Assembly: GCA_003644295.1 (NCBI GenBank)
Contig: QNBZ01000083.1
Span: 1-6,418, forward strand
DNA from: Planctomycetota bacterium
Lineage (GTDB): Bacteria > Planctomycetota > Phycisphaerae > Sedimentisphaerales > Anaerobacaceae
Reading direction: 5' to 3'
Length of the DNA stretch: 6,418 bases
Of this stretch, positions 1-5,969 are shown piece by piece. The notes beneath the pieces were generated by a model. That model searched no databases, was not told where the DNA came from, and saw only the letters and a list, made by a program, of their open reading frames with translations. Position 1 is the first letter of the stretch; every line of letters begins with the position of its first letter. The translations under genes and the position numbers were made by a program.

Positions 1-177
1 AACGGCAAAATCTATGCGACCGGTCAGATGACCATCCGCTGTCCATTCGTCAAAATACGACCGGCCCTGGTAGTGAGAACTGCTCGGCAAAATCTCCGTC
101 GGCGTCGCAAATGCGTTTTGCACAAACAACATTGCAACAAGCAACAAAATCAACAATCCCGCTCTTCTTATCATCAT
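1..177 (-). CDS. Small secreted protein, N-terminal 59 residues only (cut by the window edge)
   Basis: The minus strand reads open from an ATG at 177 to the left edge, giving 59 residues that begin MMIRRAGLLILLLVAMLFVQ. This is a classic signal peptide: an Arg pair, then a long Leu/Val core, with a likely signal peptidase I site after Ala24 (A-F-A before TPTEIL). A good Shine-Dalgarno (AGGTGA, minus strand 186-181) lies just upstream. A second ATG at 174 is an equally usable start and changes only one residue. The stretch LFVQNAFATP closely resembles LFVQGAGATP in the next upstream gene (334-918), so the two are probably paralogues. If so, this one may also end in a PEP-CTERM tail, but that part is outside the window. 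The function is unknown. The gene lies 156 bases downstream of the 334-918 gene in the same orientation, and no clear promoter of its own was found in that gap. Confidence 0.75.
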   Translation of the reverse strand, partial: MMIRRAGLLILLLVAMLFVQNAFATPTEILPSSSHYQGRSYFDEWTADGHLTGRIDFAV

Positions 178-234
178 TTTTCACCTGCCTTTCTTCCTTA
201 GAAGCTGTTAGCCAAATTTTTCCGCCCCTGAGCG

Positions 235-247
235 CAAAACCGTTTTG
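235..247. repeat. 13-base palindrome (6+1+6), possible operator
   Basis: CAAAAC and GTTTTG flank a single central base, about 60 bases upstream of the start codon at 177. It could be a dimeric regulator site for the leftmost gene. It is short and AT-rich enough in its arms to be chance. Confidence 0.2.
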
Positions 248-295
248 GTACTTCGCACTTCTTTGTTCACAGGAGCTAACAAAACACTATCATCT

Positions 296-324
296 GTCTG
301 TACGGCCTTCGTCCGCACACTGAC
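296..324 (-). terminator. Stem-loop just after the 334-918 stop codon (no U-tract)
   Basis: On the minus-strand RNA, UGUGCGG (319-313) pairs with CCGUACA (305-299), with one G-U pair, across a 7-base loop. The stem extends by GUC/GAC beyond a two-base bulge. It lies about 10 bases past the TAA of the PEP-CTERM gene. The position suits a 3' end or processing hairpin, but no run of U follows, so it is not a canonical intrinsic terminator. Transcription may continue into the gene at 177. Confidence 0.3.
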
Positions 325-333
325 ATTGGTTCT

Positions 334-918
334 TTACGCAGAGCGCTTTCTTCGTATAAGAGTTACGACTCCCCCCATACCAAGCAGCGCAATCGTTGCC
401 GGCTCCGGCATCGGTGTAAGTATCCACCCAGATGCGTAGGAAGGCATGCCGGAATCAAAACCGAACAGTGCGCCGTCACCAATGGTAGGTGCGTAGTCGC
501 TCTGAAACCACAGCAATGAAGAACTCTGGCCGTTGGTTATCGCACTGACAAACGAGGCGTTGACACTTTCATACGAATCGACAATGTCCCAATACGCCGG
601 GTCCACATCCCCGACCGTGTCGTCCCAATCAGGGCCGGAAGCAGCTGAGTCAAGCAGTAATTCGACCGAGAAAAAGCTGAGACCTACCGTAGAATTGTTT
701 TCTACCTGATAGGTGTACACATAGCTGCCGGATGTATAACTATAGACCTCGCAGATAACATCAACGGTACCGCCCCCAAAAGTGAACGTCTCGGTATGGC
801 TATCATACAGAGTCCCGCCCGGCGGTATCGGAGTTGCACCTGCGCCCTGCACAAACAATGCCAGAGCAAACAACAAAATTAATAACCTAAATTTCATTTT
901 CGCCTTTTTCACTTTCAT
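334..918 (-). CDS. PEP-CTERM sorting domain protein, 194 aa
   Basis: This is an exported protein of unknown function. The N-terminus (MKVKKAKMKFRLL) is basic and followed by a Leu/Ala-rich core. A likely signal peptidase site follows Ala28 (A-G-A before TPIPPG). The C-terminus carries the standard PEP-CTERM signal: PEP at 171-173, a hydrophobic stretch of about 15 residues from 174, and the basic tail IRRKRSA. In characterised systems an exosortase recognises this signal and moves the protein to the cell surface or matrix. The middle (30-167) is rich in Gly, Ser, Tyr and Asp. Its pattern YVYTYQVENNST followed by a beta-like stretch resembles the beta-sandwich passengers common in this class; I recognise no enzyme domain. 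The start at 918 is preceded by AGGGGG. An internal ATG at 897 would shorten the signal peptide by 7 residues and has a weaker ribosome site. The leftmost gene looks like a paralogue. The nearest convincing promoter is about 370 bases upstream. Confidence 0.88.
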   Translation of the reverse strand: MKVKKAKMKFRLLILLFALALFVQGAGATPIPPGGTLYDSHTETFTFGGGTVDVICEVYSYTSGSYVYTYQVENNSTVGLSFFSVELLLDSAASGPDWDDTVGDVDPAYWDIVDSYESVNASFVSAITNGQSSSLLWFQSDYAPTIGDGALFGFDSGMPSYASGWILTPMPEPATIALLGMGGVVTLIRRKRSA

Positions 919-1080
919 TTTTTTACCCCCTACAACTACACTTTTCTTAAAATCATTAAACTATTCAAAATGCCCGCACTAATACGCAGCACACATTGCT
1001 CACGCATTTGTCCATCGCTGTGCGCGCAGACATTCTCCGCATTTATACTATGAGATTTCTTCCCTGATTTGTTCCCTCAC

Positions 1081-1134
1081 ACCACGGCTTTGGTGGCTTC
1101 GCTTTTGCGTTCACTATTTACTTACGCAGAAGCC
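1081..1134 (-). ncRNA. Candidate structured leader element (two adjacent hairpins)
   Basis: In the minus-strand RNA, GGCUUC (1134-1129) pairs with GAAGCC (1100-1095), and UGCGU (1128-1124) pairs with ACGCA (1110-1106). This makes an 11-pair stem with a five-base bulge on the 3' side and a 13-base loop. Immediately downstream, ACCA and UGGU (1094-1091 and 1084-1081) form a small second hairpin. The element lies in the presumed untranslated leader of the PEP-CTERM gene, about 160 bases before its start codon. I compared it from memory with cyclic-di-GMP-I and cobalamin riboswitch consensus features and saw no convincing match, so no class is assigned. Confidence 0.35.
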
Positions 1135-1142
1135 CAAAATGC

Positions 1143-1167
1143 AAAAAGAGCCAAAATTTTCGACTCT
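1143..1167 (-). terminator. Terminator- or attenuator-like hairpin with short U-tract
   Basis: On the minus-strand RNA, AGAGUC (1167-1162) pairs with GGCUCU (1152-1147), with one G-U pair, around a 9-base loop. Four further U residues (1146-1143) follow. The stem is short, so termination would be modest. It lies about 140 bases after the predicted start of transcription from the 1290-1318 promoter. It could end a small RNA, attenuate the PEP-CTERM transcript, or end read-through from alaC. Confidence 0.35.
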
Positions 1168-1289
1168 CTCTATCCCCTCTCATCGATATGAAACTATGTA
1201 CAAATTAGAAACGCTGAAACGGAACACTATAGAAGCAAAACAAAGTTAGTCCTCTTATGAGTTTTCCCAGCCCCCAAGCTGATGATGAC

Positions 1290-1318
1290 ATTAGACCATA
1301 TTACCGCCCAAATGTCAA
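1290..1318 (-). promoter_or_regulatory. Strong sigma70-type promoter, minus strand
   Basis: Read on the minus strand, this is TTGACA (1318-1313), a 17-base spacer ending in TGG (an extended -10 TGn), then TCTAAT (1295-1290). The -35 is perfect and the -10 matches TATAAT in five of six positions. Transcription would begin near 1283. The promoter lies just after the alaC stop codon and points at the PEP-CTERM gene, giving a leader of about 365 bases if the RNA is continuous. Confidence 0.7.
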
Positions 1319-1364
1319 GCACTTTTTTCTGATTTTAACAATTTATTTTCCGACCGGTTGGTAT

Positions 1365-2591
1365 CTAATCCTTTTTACCTGATTTTGCTTTTCTTATCGG
1401 CCTTTGCTGGACAAACCGGGTGATATTGCGAATTGCCTGGCGGAGACGCTGCTCATTTTCCACAAGGGCGATACGCATATAATCCTCACCATTTTCGCCG
1501 AACGCTCTGCCCGGAGCAATTGCAACCTCTGCATATTCCATCAAGTCCATCGCATAATCGATACTGCCTTTGCCGCCGGAATGCTCCTTCGGAACTTTTG
1601 CCCATACGAACATCGTAGCGCGTGGCTTTTGAACTTCCCAGCCGATTCTTGAAAGACCTTCGCAAACCACGTCCCGTCGTGAACGATACCTTTCATTCTG
1701 AGCGATTATATCATCTTCGCAGTGCCGCAAAGCGATAATGCCGGCGATTTGAATCGCCTGGAATATACCGTAATCGTAATAGCCCTTTATCGTCGCAAGG
1801 TAATCAAGCATATTTTTATTTCCCGCCACAAAGCCGATTCTGAAACCGGCCATATTGTAGGGCTTACTCATCGTAATAAATTCAACGCCGACGTCTTTCG
1901 CACCTTTAACAGAAAGCAAACTCGGTGCTTTATAGCCATCGAAGCAGGTCTCTCCATAAGCAAAGTCGTGAATAACCGCTATGCCAAATCTTTTCGCAAC
2001 GTCCACAACCGTTTCAAAGAATCCTTCATCTACCGTCATCGCAGTCGGATTGTGCGGAAAATTCAGAATAAGCAGCTTCGGCTTCGGATACAGATGCTCA
2101 ACGACCTTGGCGATTGTTTTGAGAAATTTTTCGTCGTTGCCCAACGGTACGGAAATTACATTTGCACCGGCTAATGCCACCGAATAATTGTGTATTGGAA
2201 ACGCAGGGTCCGGCACAACTGCCGTATCACCCGGACCAAGCATCGCCAGGCACAGATGACTGAAACCTTCTTTGGAGCCAATACAGGTCAGCACTTCTGT
2301 CTGCCAATCTAACTGCACATTCCACTTACGCTCGTATTTTTTCGCAATTTCTTTTCGCAGTCCTTTAATGCCTTTCGATGCGCTGTACCGATGATTGCGA
2401 GGGTCCTGTGCCGCTTCGCACAGTTTGTCAATAACGATTTGCGGCACCGGGTCGGACGGATTGCCCATACCTAAATCGATAATATCCGCACCTTGCTGCC
2501 GTTTGGCGAGCTTCAGGGCGTTAAGCCGCCCAAACAAATAGGGCGGCAGACGCTTTATTCTCTGAGCCGGCTCGATATTAAATTCCGCCAT
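1365..2591 (-). CDS. alaC: AlaC-type alanine/glutamate-pyruvate aminotransferase, 408 aa
   Basis: This is a PLP-dependent class I/II aminotransferase (fold type I, cytoplasmic). From memory it aligns over nearly its full length with E. coli AlaC (412 residues), which makes alanine from pyruvate with glutamate as amino donor. Matching landmarks are RIKRLPPYLF near the N-terminus, DIIDLGMGNP (36-45), IGSKEGFSHL (104-113), NFPHNPTA (177-184) with the conserved Asn181, and HDFAYGE (208-214) with Asp209 and Tyr212. Further landmarks are MSKPYNMAGFRIGF (241-254) with the Schiff-base Lys243 and phosphate-binding Arg251, and MRIALVEN (372-379) with the carboxylate-binding Arg373. The frame stays open upstream to 2813, but those extra 74 codons have no family counterpart and cover the divergent promoter region. 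I therefore start at ATG 2591 (MAEFNIEP), behind a weak GGGA. Such proteins are sometimes labelled LL-diaminopimelate aminotransferase; the AlaC-like signatures favour alanine synthesis. The stop is TAG and no strong terminator follows directly. Confidence 0.88.
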   Translation of the reverse strand: MAEFNIEPAQRIKRLPPYLFGRLNALKLAKRQQGADIIDLGMGNPSDPVPQIVIDKLCEAAQDPRNHRYSASKGIKGLRKEIAKKYERKWNVQLDWQTEVLTCIGSKEGFSHLCLAMLGPGDTAVVPDPAFPIHNYSVALAGANVISVPLGNDEKFLKTIAKVVEHLYPKPKLLILNFPHNPTAMTVDEGFFETVVDVAKRFGIAVIHDFAYGETCFDGYKAPSLLSVKGAKDVGVEFITMSKPYNMAGFRIGFVAGNKNMLDYLATIKGYYDYGIFQAIQIAGIIALRHCEDDIIAQNERYRSRRDVVCEGLSRIGWEVQKPRATMFVWAKVPKEHSGGKGSIDYAMDLMEYAEVAIAPGRAFGENGEDYMRIALVENEQRLRQAIRNITRFVQQRPIRKAKSGKKD

Positions 2592-2710
2592 AATCTTTCC
2601 CACAAATCCCAAAGCGCTTCTTCTGTTACAATCGGATAGCTTACACCAAACAGGTAAATTTTCAAGCGATTTATCTTTTATCCCAATATCCAGTTTTGCG
2701 CTTTGTTTCG

Positions 2711-2744
2711 GCATATTTGGCTTGACAAGTCCGAAAAAATATGC
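2711..2744. repeat. Inverted repeat flanking the -35 box in the divergent region
   Basis: GCATATTT (2711-2718) and AAATATGC (2737-2744) are perfect 8-base inverted arms separated by 18 bases. The -35 hexamer of the plus-strand promoter lies between them, inside a smaller palindrome CTTGACAAG (2721-2729). An overlapping pair, TTTCGG (2706-2711) and CCGAAA (2731-2736), is also inverted. The arrangement suggests a regulator site that could control the propeller operon and perhaps divergent alaC. This is inferred from symmetry only. Confidence 0.35.
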
Positions 2745-2750
2745 TACTAA
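2722..2750 (+). promoter_or_regulatory. Probable promoter of the propeller operon
   Basis: TTGACA (2722-2727) is followed by a 17-base spacer ending in TGC (extended -10 TGn) and a weak -10, TACTAA (2745-2750). Transcription would start near 2757, about 60 bases before the ATG at 2816. The perfect -35 and correct spacing are the main support; the -10 matches only partly. Confidence 0.5.
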
Positions 2751-2815
2751 ATAATTCGCACTCAATTCAGTCCAAATATAAAGCGTCCTAATTTGCTTTT
2801 TCGGAGGAAACAAAA

Positions 2816-3928
2816 ATGTGGTGGAAGGTTCTATTCATTTCTATTATTTCAATACTTTGTCTATCAAACGTCGCTACTGCCGGGCGAGTATGGGTTAAAA
2901 CCCCAATCGAAATCGACGGAGAACCCATTTACAGTGAGCATTGCGCCCTTGCTATGCGTTCGGGCAATACCTGGCCTGTGGTTTCCTACGGCGACTACGA
3001 AAGCTACACGGCTGCTATGACGCCGGTCGGCTGGATGCCCGGCCCCGGCACAGGGTACATAAACTACGGCATCAGCGCAGCATCAAGCGCCAGCGGCACC
3101 GCTGGATTTGCCTACGACAATGGTTCTGTCGTGATGCTGTCGCCAGGCGGCTGGTCCACATCATACTACGGCGGATATACAAACGAAACAAGGCCATCAA
3201 TCGCTTTCAATAACAATGGCACTCCAGCCGTGCTTCATAATACAGGCGGCTATGGAAATGATTTAACGCTCGCCCTGTTCAACGGCTATGGATGGTATCA
3301 GGATGTACTTAACGATGATGGATACACATTTAATTCGGACGCCTTTGCGCTAGAATACGATTCCTACAATCAGGCAAATGTCGCCTTCCGTGATGGTGGC
3401 TGGCTTATGTTTGCTATGAAGGGCGCTTTAACCCAAAATCAGTGGGAGTTTGACGTTGTTGACTCTGAATTTTGGGGCGGGGCCGTTGATATGGCTATGG
3501 GCAGCGGAGATGTACCCTGGATAACATACTCCAATGATGATTATCTTTACTATGCGACCTATGACCGTCAGCAGCAAGAGTGGGTGAACAGCATACTCGG
3601 CCAGTTAAACTACGGCGATGGATGCTTCTCTATGGCGGCAGACAGCACCGGTGGAATCGGCGTGGCATACATCGGGGCCGGCGATATGCTCACATTCGCA
3701 TACACCGATGGCAGCGGCTGGAGCTATGACATTGGTATTGCCGAGGCAGATTCTTATCGCGATGTGGGTCTGGCCTTCGACGCAGATGATAATCCGGTTA
3801 TTTGCTACTCGGACTATGAGGGCGGATTATCTCTTGCTTATGACCCGGTGGTTGTTCCCGAGCCGGCCACTATGATGCTGCTGGCAATCGGCGCTGTCAT
3901 ATCCAGCCGATGGCGAAAATTCCGATAG
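2816..3928 (+). CDS. Secreted seven-repeat (propeller-like) PEP-CTERM protein, 370 aa
   Basis: This is an exported surface protein of unknown ligand. The signal peptide ends after Ala22 (A-T-A before GRVW). The mature part holds seven degenerate repeats beginning near residues 43, 86, 127, 176, 223, 270 and 316. Each has a form like 'SIAF-N-NG-PAV-Y', then a short beta-like stretch, an aromatic-rich strand and often a closing GW. Clear copies are PSIAFNNNGTPAVL (127-140) and VGLAFDADDNPVICY (317-331). Seven units of 41-49 residues suggest a seven-bladed beta-propeller, which is inference rather than a recognised named family. The C-terminus is a PEP-CTERM signal: VPEPAT (347-352), hydrophobic MMLLAIGAVIS and basic RWRKFR, so exosortase processing is expected. 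The ribosome site GGAGG (2803-2807) is strong and well spaced. The gene is followed after 12 bases by a paralogue with a different C-terminal module. No catalytic motif was seen. Confidence 0.88.
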   Translation: MWWKVLFISIISILCLSNVATAGRVWVKTPIEIDGEPIYSEHCALAMRSGNTWPVVSYGDYESYTAAMTPVGWMPGPGTGYINYGISAASSASGTAGFAYDNGSVVMLSPGGWSTSYYGGYTNETRPSIAFNNNGTPAVLHNTGGYGNDLTLALFNGYGWYQDVLNDDGYTFNSDAFALEYDSYNQANVAFRDGGWLMFAMKGALTQNQWEFDVVDSEFWGGAVDMAMGSGDVPWITYSNDDYLYYATYDRQQQEWVNSILGQLNYGDGCFSMAADSTGGIGVAYIGAGDMLTFAYTDGSGWSYDIGIAEADSYRDVGLAFDADDNPVICYSDYEGGLSLAYDPVVVPEPATMMLLAIGAVISSRWRKFR

Positions 3929-3940
3929 GGAGATAACGTG

Positions 3941-5176
3941 ATGAGAATAACACAGGTGAGTGGATACGCCGTTTGTATGGCCGTTATGTTTATATTTACT
4001 AACGCCCTGTTTGCCGAAAGCACTTTTGTTACAAACATAATAGATAATGACGGCGATGTTGGCAGATATTGCAGTATCGCTGTTGATTCCAACCAGAACC
4101 CCGTAATTGCTTACCGCAGCGACAGCAACAATTGCATCAAATTCGCAACCATCGAAGATACAAACTACAACATCGAAATTGTCCCGGACACCGCAGGTTC
4201 AGGTTATGGTATTTCACTTGCGGTAGATAGCTGCGGCGAATTTGGTATCTCCCACAGCGCGCGCTGCTATTTAATGTTTTCCTTTAAGACAAGCTGGTTC
4301 GACTGGCAAGCTACAGTCGCTGCTGATGACTACTGCTACGGGGCCACTGCGCTGGCGTTTTCCGAAAACGATGTTCCTCACATCGCCTATATTGCCCGTA
4401 GCGATGTCAAACATGCCACATACGACATACAAACAAACTCATGGGTTACCCAGCCTATCACCACCGTACACTTTAGCTATCACTTTCCATCAATTGCCAT
4501 TGGTTCTTCCGACCAGATTATCGTTGCGTTTGAGCAAGGGGGTGGTTTAATTTGCGTGGCGATTAATTCAGGTCTTGGCTGGAGCTTTTTGCCAACCTTC
4601 GAAGGCGATATGCCTTCTATGGCGCTGGACGCCGCTGAACAGCCGGCTGTTGCCTATATCCGCGAGGACGAATTATGGTATGCCGCCTACACGCCGATTG
4701 GCTGGATACACACCGTTGTTGATGACGGCTCCGAAGGCCCCATTAACAATAATATCGTACCATCTCTGGCGTTTGATAATAACGGCAATCCTGCAATCGC
4801 ATATCTGCGGGACGGACAACTCACCTACGCAGCCAATCACGCCGGCTGGCTAATCAGTTCTGTTGACGAATCCGATGCTGACATTCAGCACGTTGACTTG
4901 GTTTTCGACTCTAACAACACACCATTCATTGCCTTTTATGATGGTAGCTCAAACTGGGACGGCACCTCGCTCAAACTGGCCGGCATTGGGCTGACTGCTA
5001 CCTGCGTTGCAGATTTGAACAATGACGGACGTATTGATTTTCTCGACTATGCCATATTTGCAAATGCCTGGTGCGCATTCGGCTCATACAACCTCGCAGA
5101 CCTCGACGGCAATAAATCTGTTGACAGTAATGACCTTATGATTTTCTGTTCTTACTGGCTCTGGCCGTGGCCGTAA
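3941..5176 (+). CDS. Secreted seven-repeat (propeller-like) protein with C-terminal dockerin-like module, 411 aa
   Basis: This is a paralogue of the preceding gene and probably co-transcribed with it. The ribosome site AGGGAG (3927-3932) overlaps the upstream stop codon, so translation is likely coupled. A GTG at 3938 is an alternative start that adds one residue; ATG 3941 has the better spacing (8 bases). The signal peptide ends after about Ala25 (L-F-A before ESTF). Seven repeats start near residues 43, 90, 135, 183, 225, 274 and 318. The clearest is PSLAFDNNGNPAIAYLRDG (274-292). Residues 355-411 form a dockerin-like pair of calcium loops. Loop one is D358-x-N-x-D-G-x-I-D-x-x-D369, and loop two is D387-x-D-G-N-x-x-V-D-x-x-D398. 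Dockerins bind cohesins in cellulosomes, but in planctomycetes similar tails are widespread and their partners are mostly unclear. The mature protein has nine cysteines against three in its sister. No PEP-CTERM tail and no enzyme motif were seen. Confidence 0.87.
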   Translation: MRITQVSGYAVCMAVMFIFTNALFAESTFVTNIIDNDGDVGRYCSIAVDSNQNPVIAYRSDSNNCIKFATIEDTNYNIEIVPDTAGSGYGISLAVDSCGEFGISHSARCYLMFSFKTSWFDWQATVAADDYCYGATALAFSENDVPHIAYIARSDVKHATYDIQTNSWVTQPITTVHFSYHFPSIAIGSSDQIIVAFEQGGGLICVAINSGLGWSFLPTFEGDMPSMALDAAEQPAVAYIREDELWYAAYTPIGWIHTVVDDGSEGPINNNIVPSLAFDNNGNPAIAYLRDGQLTYAANHAGWLISSVDESDADIQHVDLVFDSNNTPFIAFYDGSSNWDGTSLKLAGIGLTATCVADLNNDGRIDFLDYAIFANAWCAFGSYNLADLDGNKSVDSNDLMIFCSYWLWPWP

Positions 5177-5223
5177 CGTCCTCAACAAGCATATTGCCAC
5201 GCTTAGAAAAAAACGACAGGTAC

Positions 5224-5254
5224 CCACTTATCACAATTCCTTTGATAGAAGTGG
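5224..5254 (+). terminator. Hairpin after the propeller operon (no U-tract)
   Basis: CCACTT (5224-5229) and ATCA (5230-5233) pair with TGAT (5243-5246) and AAGTGG (5249-5254), giving ten pairs with a two-base bulge and a 9-base loop. It sits about 50 bases after the stop codon at 5176. Its place suits a transcript end, but there is no U-run on either side, so it may instead stabilise the 3' end. A looser pair, CGTGGC (5166-5171) and GCCACG (5196-5201), also spans the stop codon. Confidence 0.35.
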
Positions 5255-5310
5255 ATTACGTGATTGTAACTGGGCCAAGCTAAAAAAAATTGCGAAAAAA
5301 TACTTTCTCC

Positions 5311-5339
5311 TTGACATATTTCACTTTTTACTCTATATC
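5311..5339 (+). promoter_or_regulatory. Promoter of the membrane-protein/regulator operon
   Basis: TTGACA (5311-5316), a 17-base spacer and TATATC (5334-5339, four of six matches to TATAAT) lie 45 bases before the start codon at 5384. Transcription would start near 5346, leaving a leader of about 38 bases that contains the ribosome site. The -10 box is embedded in the palindrome at 5330-5351. Confidence 0.68.
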
Positions 5340-5351
5340 GTAGAGTACTCT
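5330..5351. promoter_or_regulatory. Operator-like palindromic array over the -10 and start site
   Basis: ACTCTA (5330-5335) and TAGAGT (5341-5346) form inverted arms with a five-base gap. The second arm is at once part of a perfect 10-base palindrome AGAGTACTCT (5342-5351). The result is three alternating ACTCT/AGAGT half-sites covering the -10 element and transcription start. A bound dimer here would block RNA polymerase. The obvious candidate is the winged-helix protein encoded at 5970-6269 in the same operon, which would make the operon self-repressing (inference). Confidence 0.55.
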
Positions 5352-5383
5352 GCAACGGTTGATTTTATTAAGGAGATTTCACT

Positions 5384-5968
5384 ATGGATATATCAAAACG
5401 AGAAGCCAAAGATTCTCTGAACCAGATTGAGACTGCTACTGCCCAGACCCGTAAATCTATTGCCTCCAACTATGATAGTCCTCTGCTGATTTTGTGGGGT
5501 CTGATATGGTTTACCGGCTTTATATTGACTCACTTTTTCCTGCCCTGGGTCTGGCTTATATGGATGGGCCTTTGTGGGATAGGTACTGCCGTTACTCTTT
5601 TGGTTGGCTGGTGGCAATTTCACACGGGAAGTCCTGTTAAAACTCCGGCTGCTGAAAAAATTGGGTGGCGAATCTTCTGGTTCTGGACTTTATTATTTGT
5701 CTATATGTTCATCTGGCTTTCCATTCTAAAGCCACGTCACGGAATACAGATGAACGCATTTATGTGTACGGCAATTATGTTCGCTTATGTTGTAACCGGA
5801 CTTTGGTCTAAAAGCTTCTATATGCTTTGGCTGGGGCTGGCGGTAACCGGCTTTACGCTGATAGGTTTCTATTTTATACCCCCGAGTTATTATTGCCTTT
5901 GGATGGCGCCGACGGCTGGCGGGGCACTGTTTGCAATGGGACTATATATGCGGCTTCGCTGGAGATAA
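5384..5968 (+). CDS. Six-helix integral membrane protein, 194 aa, function unknown
   Basis: The first 33 residues are polar and probably cytoplasmic and helical (KREAKDSLNQIETATAQTRK). About six membrane helices follow, near 34-52, 56-77, 97-115, 123-141, 146-164 and 172-189. The C-terminal tail RLRWR and the 78-96 loop, with two Lys and one Arg, fit an arrangement with both ends inside. The protein is rich in Trp and Phe. There is no signal peptide, transport signature or catalytic motif that I can recognise. The ribosome site AAGGAG (5370-5375), 8 bases before ATG, is strong. The next gene, a winged-helix regulator, starts one base after the stop codon, so the two are almost certainly made together. 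From memory, membrane proteins with a similar Gln/Thr/Arg-rich N-terminus followed by an LILWG-type first helix occur beside such regulators in other bacteria, but I cannot confirm that here. A role in sensing, or as the regulator's target, is a guess. Confidence 0.85.
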   Translation: MDISKREAKDSLNQIETATAQTRKSIASNYDSPLLILWGLIWFTGFILTHFFLPWVWLIWMGLCGIGTAVTLLVGWWQFHTGSPVKTPAAEKIGWRIFWFWTLLFVYMFIWLSILKPRHGIQMNAFMCTAIMFAYVVTGLWSKSFYMLWLGLAVTGFTLIGFYFIPPSYYCLWMAPTAGGALFAMGLYMRLRWR

Positions 5969-5969
5969 T

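Larger units (their letters stand above)
919..1364. other. 446-base gene-free region between alaC and the PEP-CTERM gene
   Basis: No convincing protein gene is present. The best minus-strand ORFs are 25 residues or fewer and lack ribosome sites. On the minus strand the region does hold a strong promoter-like sequence (1290-1318), a hairpin followed by U residues (1143-1167), and a larger interrupted stem-loop (1095-1134). It is best read as a long structured 5' leader for the PEP-CTERM gene, a small RNA gene, or both. No repeats, insertion sequence remnants or tRNA were seen. Confidence 0.6.

Noticed and set aside
206..281. Inverted repeat TGTTAGC (206-212) / GCTAACA (275-281)
   Set aside because: The arms are only seven bases and separated by 62 bases. 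This is expected by chance often enough not to annotate.
1141..1154. Possible sigma54 (-24/-12) promoter on the minus strand (TGGC...TGCA)
   Set aside because: Only 8 bases separate the GG and GC elements where 10 are needed. The same bases are better explained as the 3' arm and U-tract of a hairpin.
1118..1183. Minus-strand ORF of 21 codons in the gene-free region, starting at the ATG at 1183
   Set aside because: It has no ribosome site, is very short and overlaps the hairpin. Nothing supports translation.
1350..1362. CCGACCGGTTGG near-palindrome after the alaC stop as a terminator
   Set aside because: The arms leave no loop, so it cannot fold as a hairpin, and no U-tract follows in the right place.
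1722..2174. 150-codon plus-strand ORF inside alaC
   Set aside because: It is antisense to a well-supported aminotransferase, lies in a shadow frame, and has no ribosome site or recognisable domain.
2592..2700. Promoter for alaC on the minus strand (TTGAAA at 2665-2660)
   Set aside because: No acceptable -10 element lies 16-18 bases downstream, so I could not place an alaC promoter with confidence.
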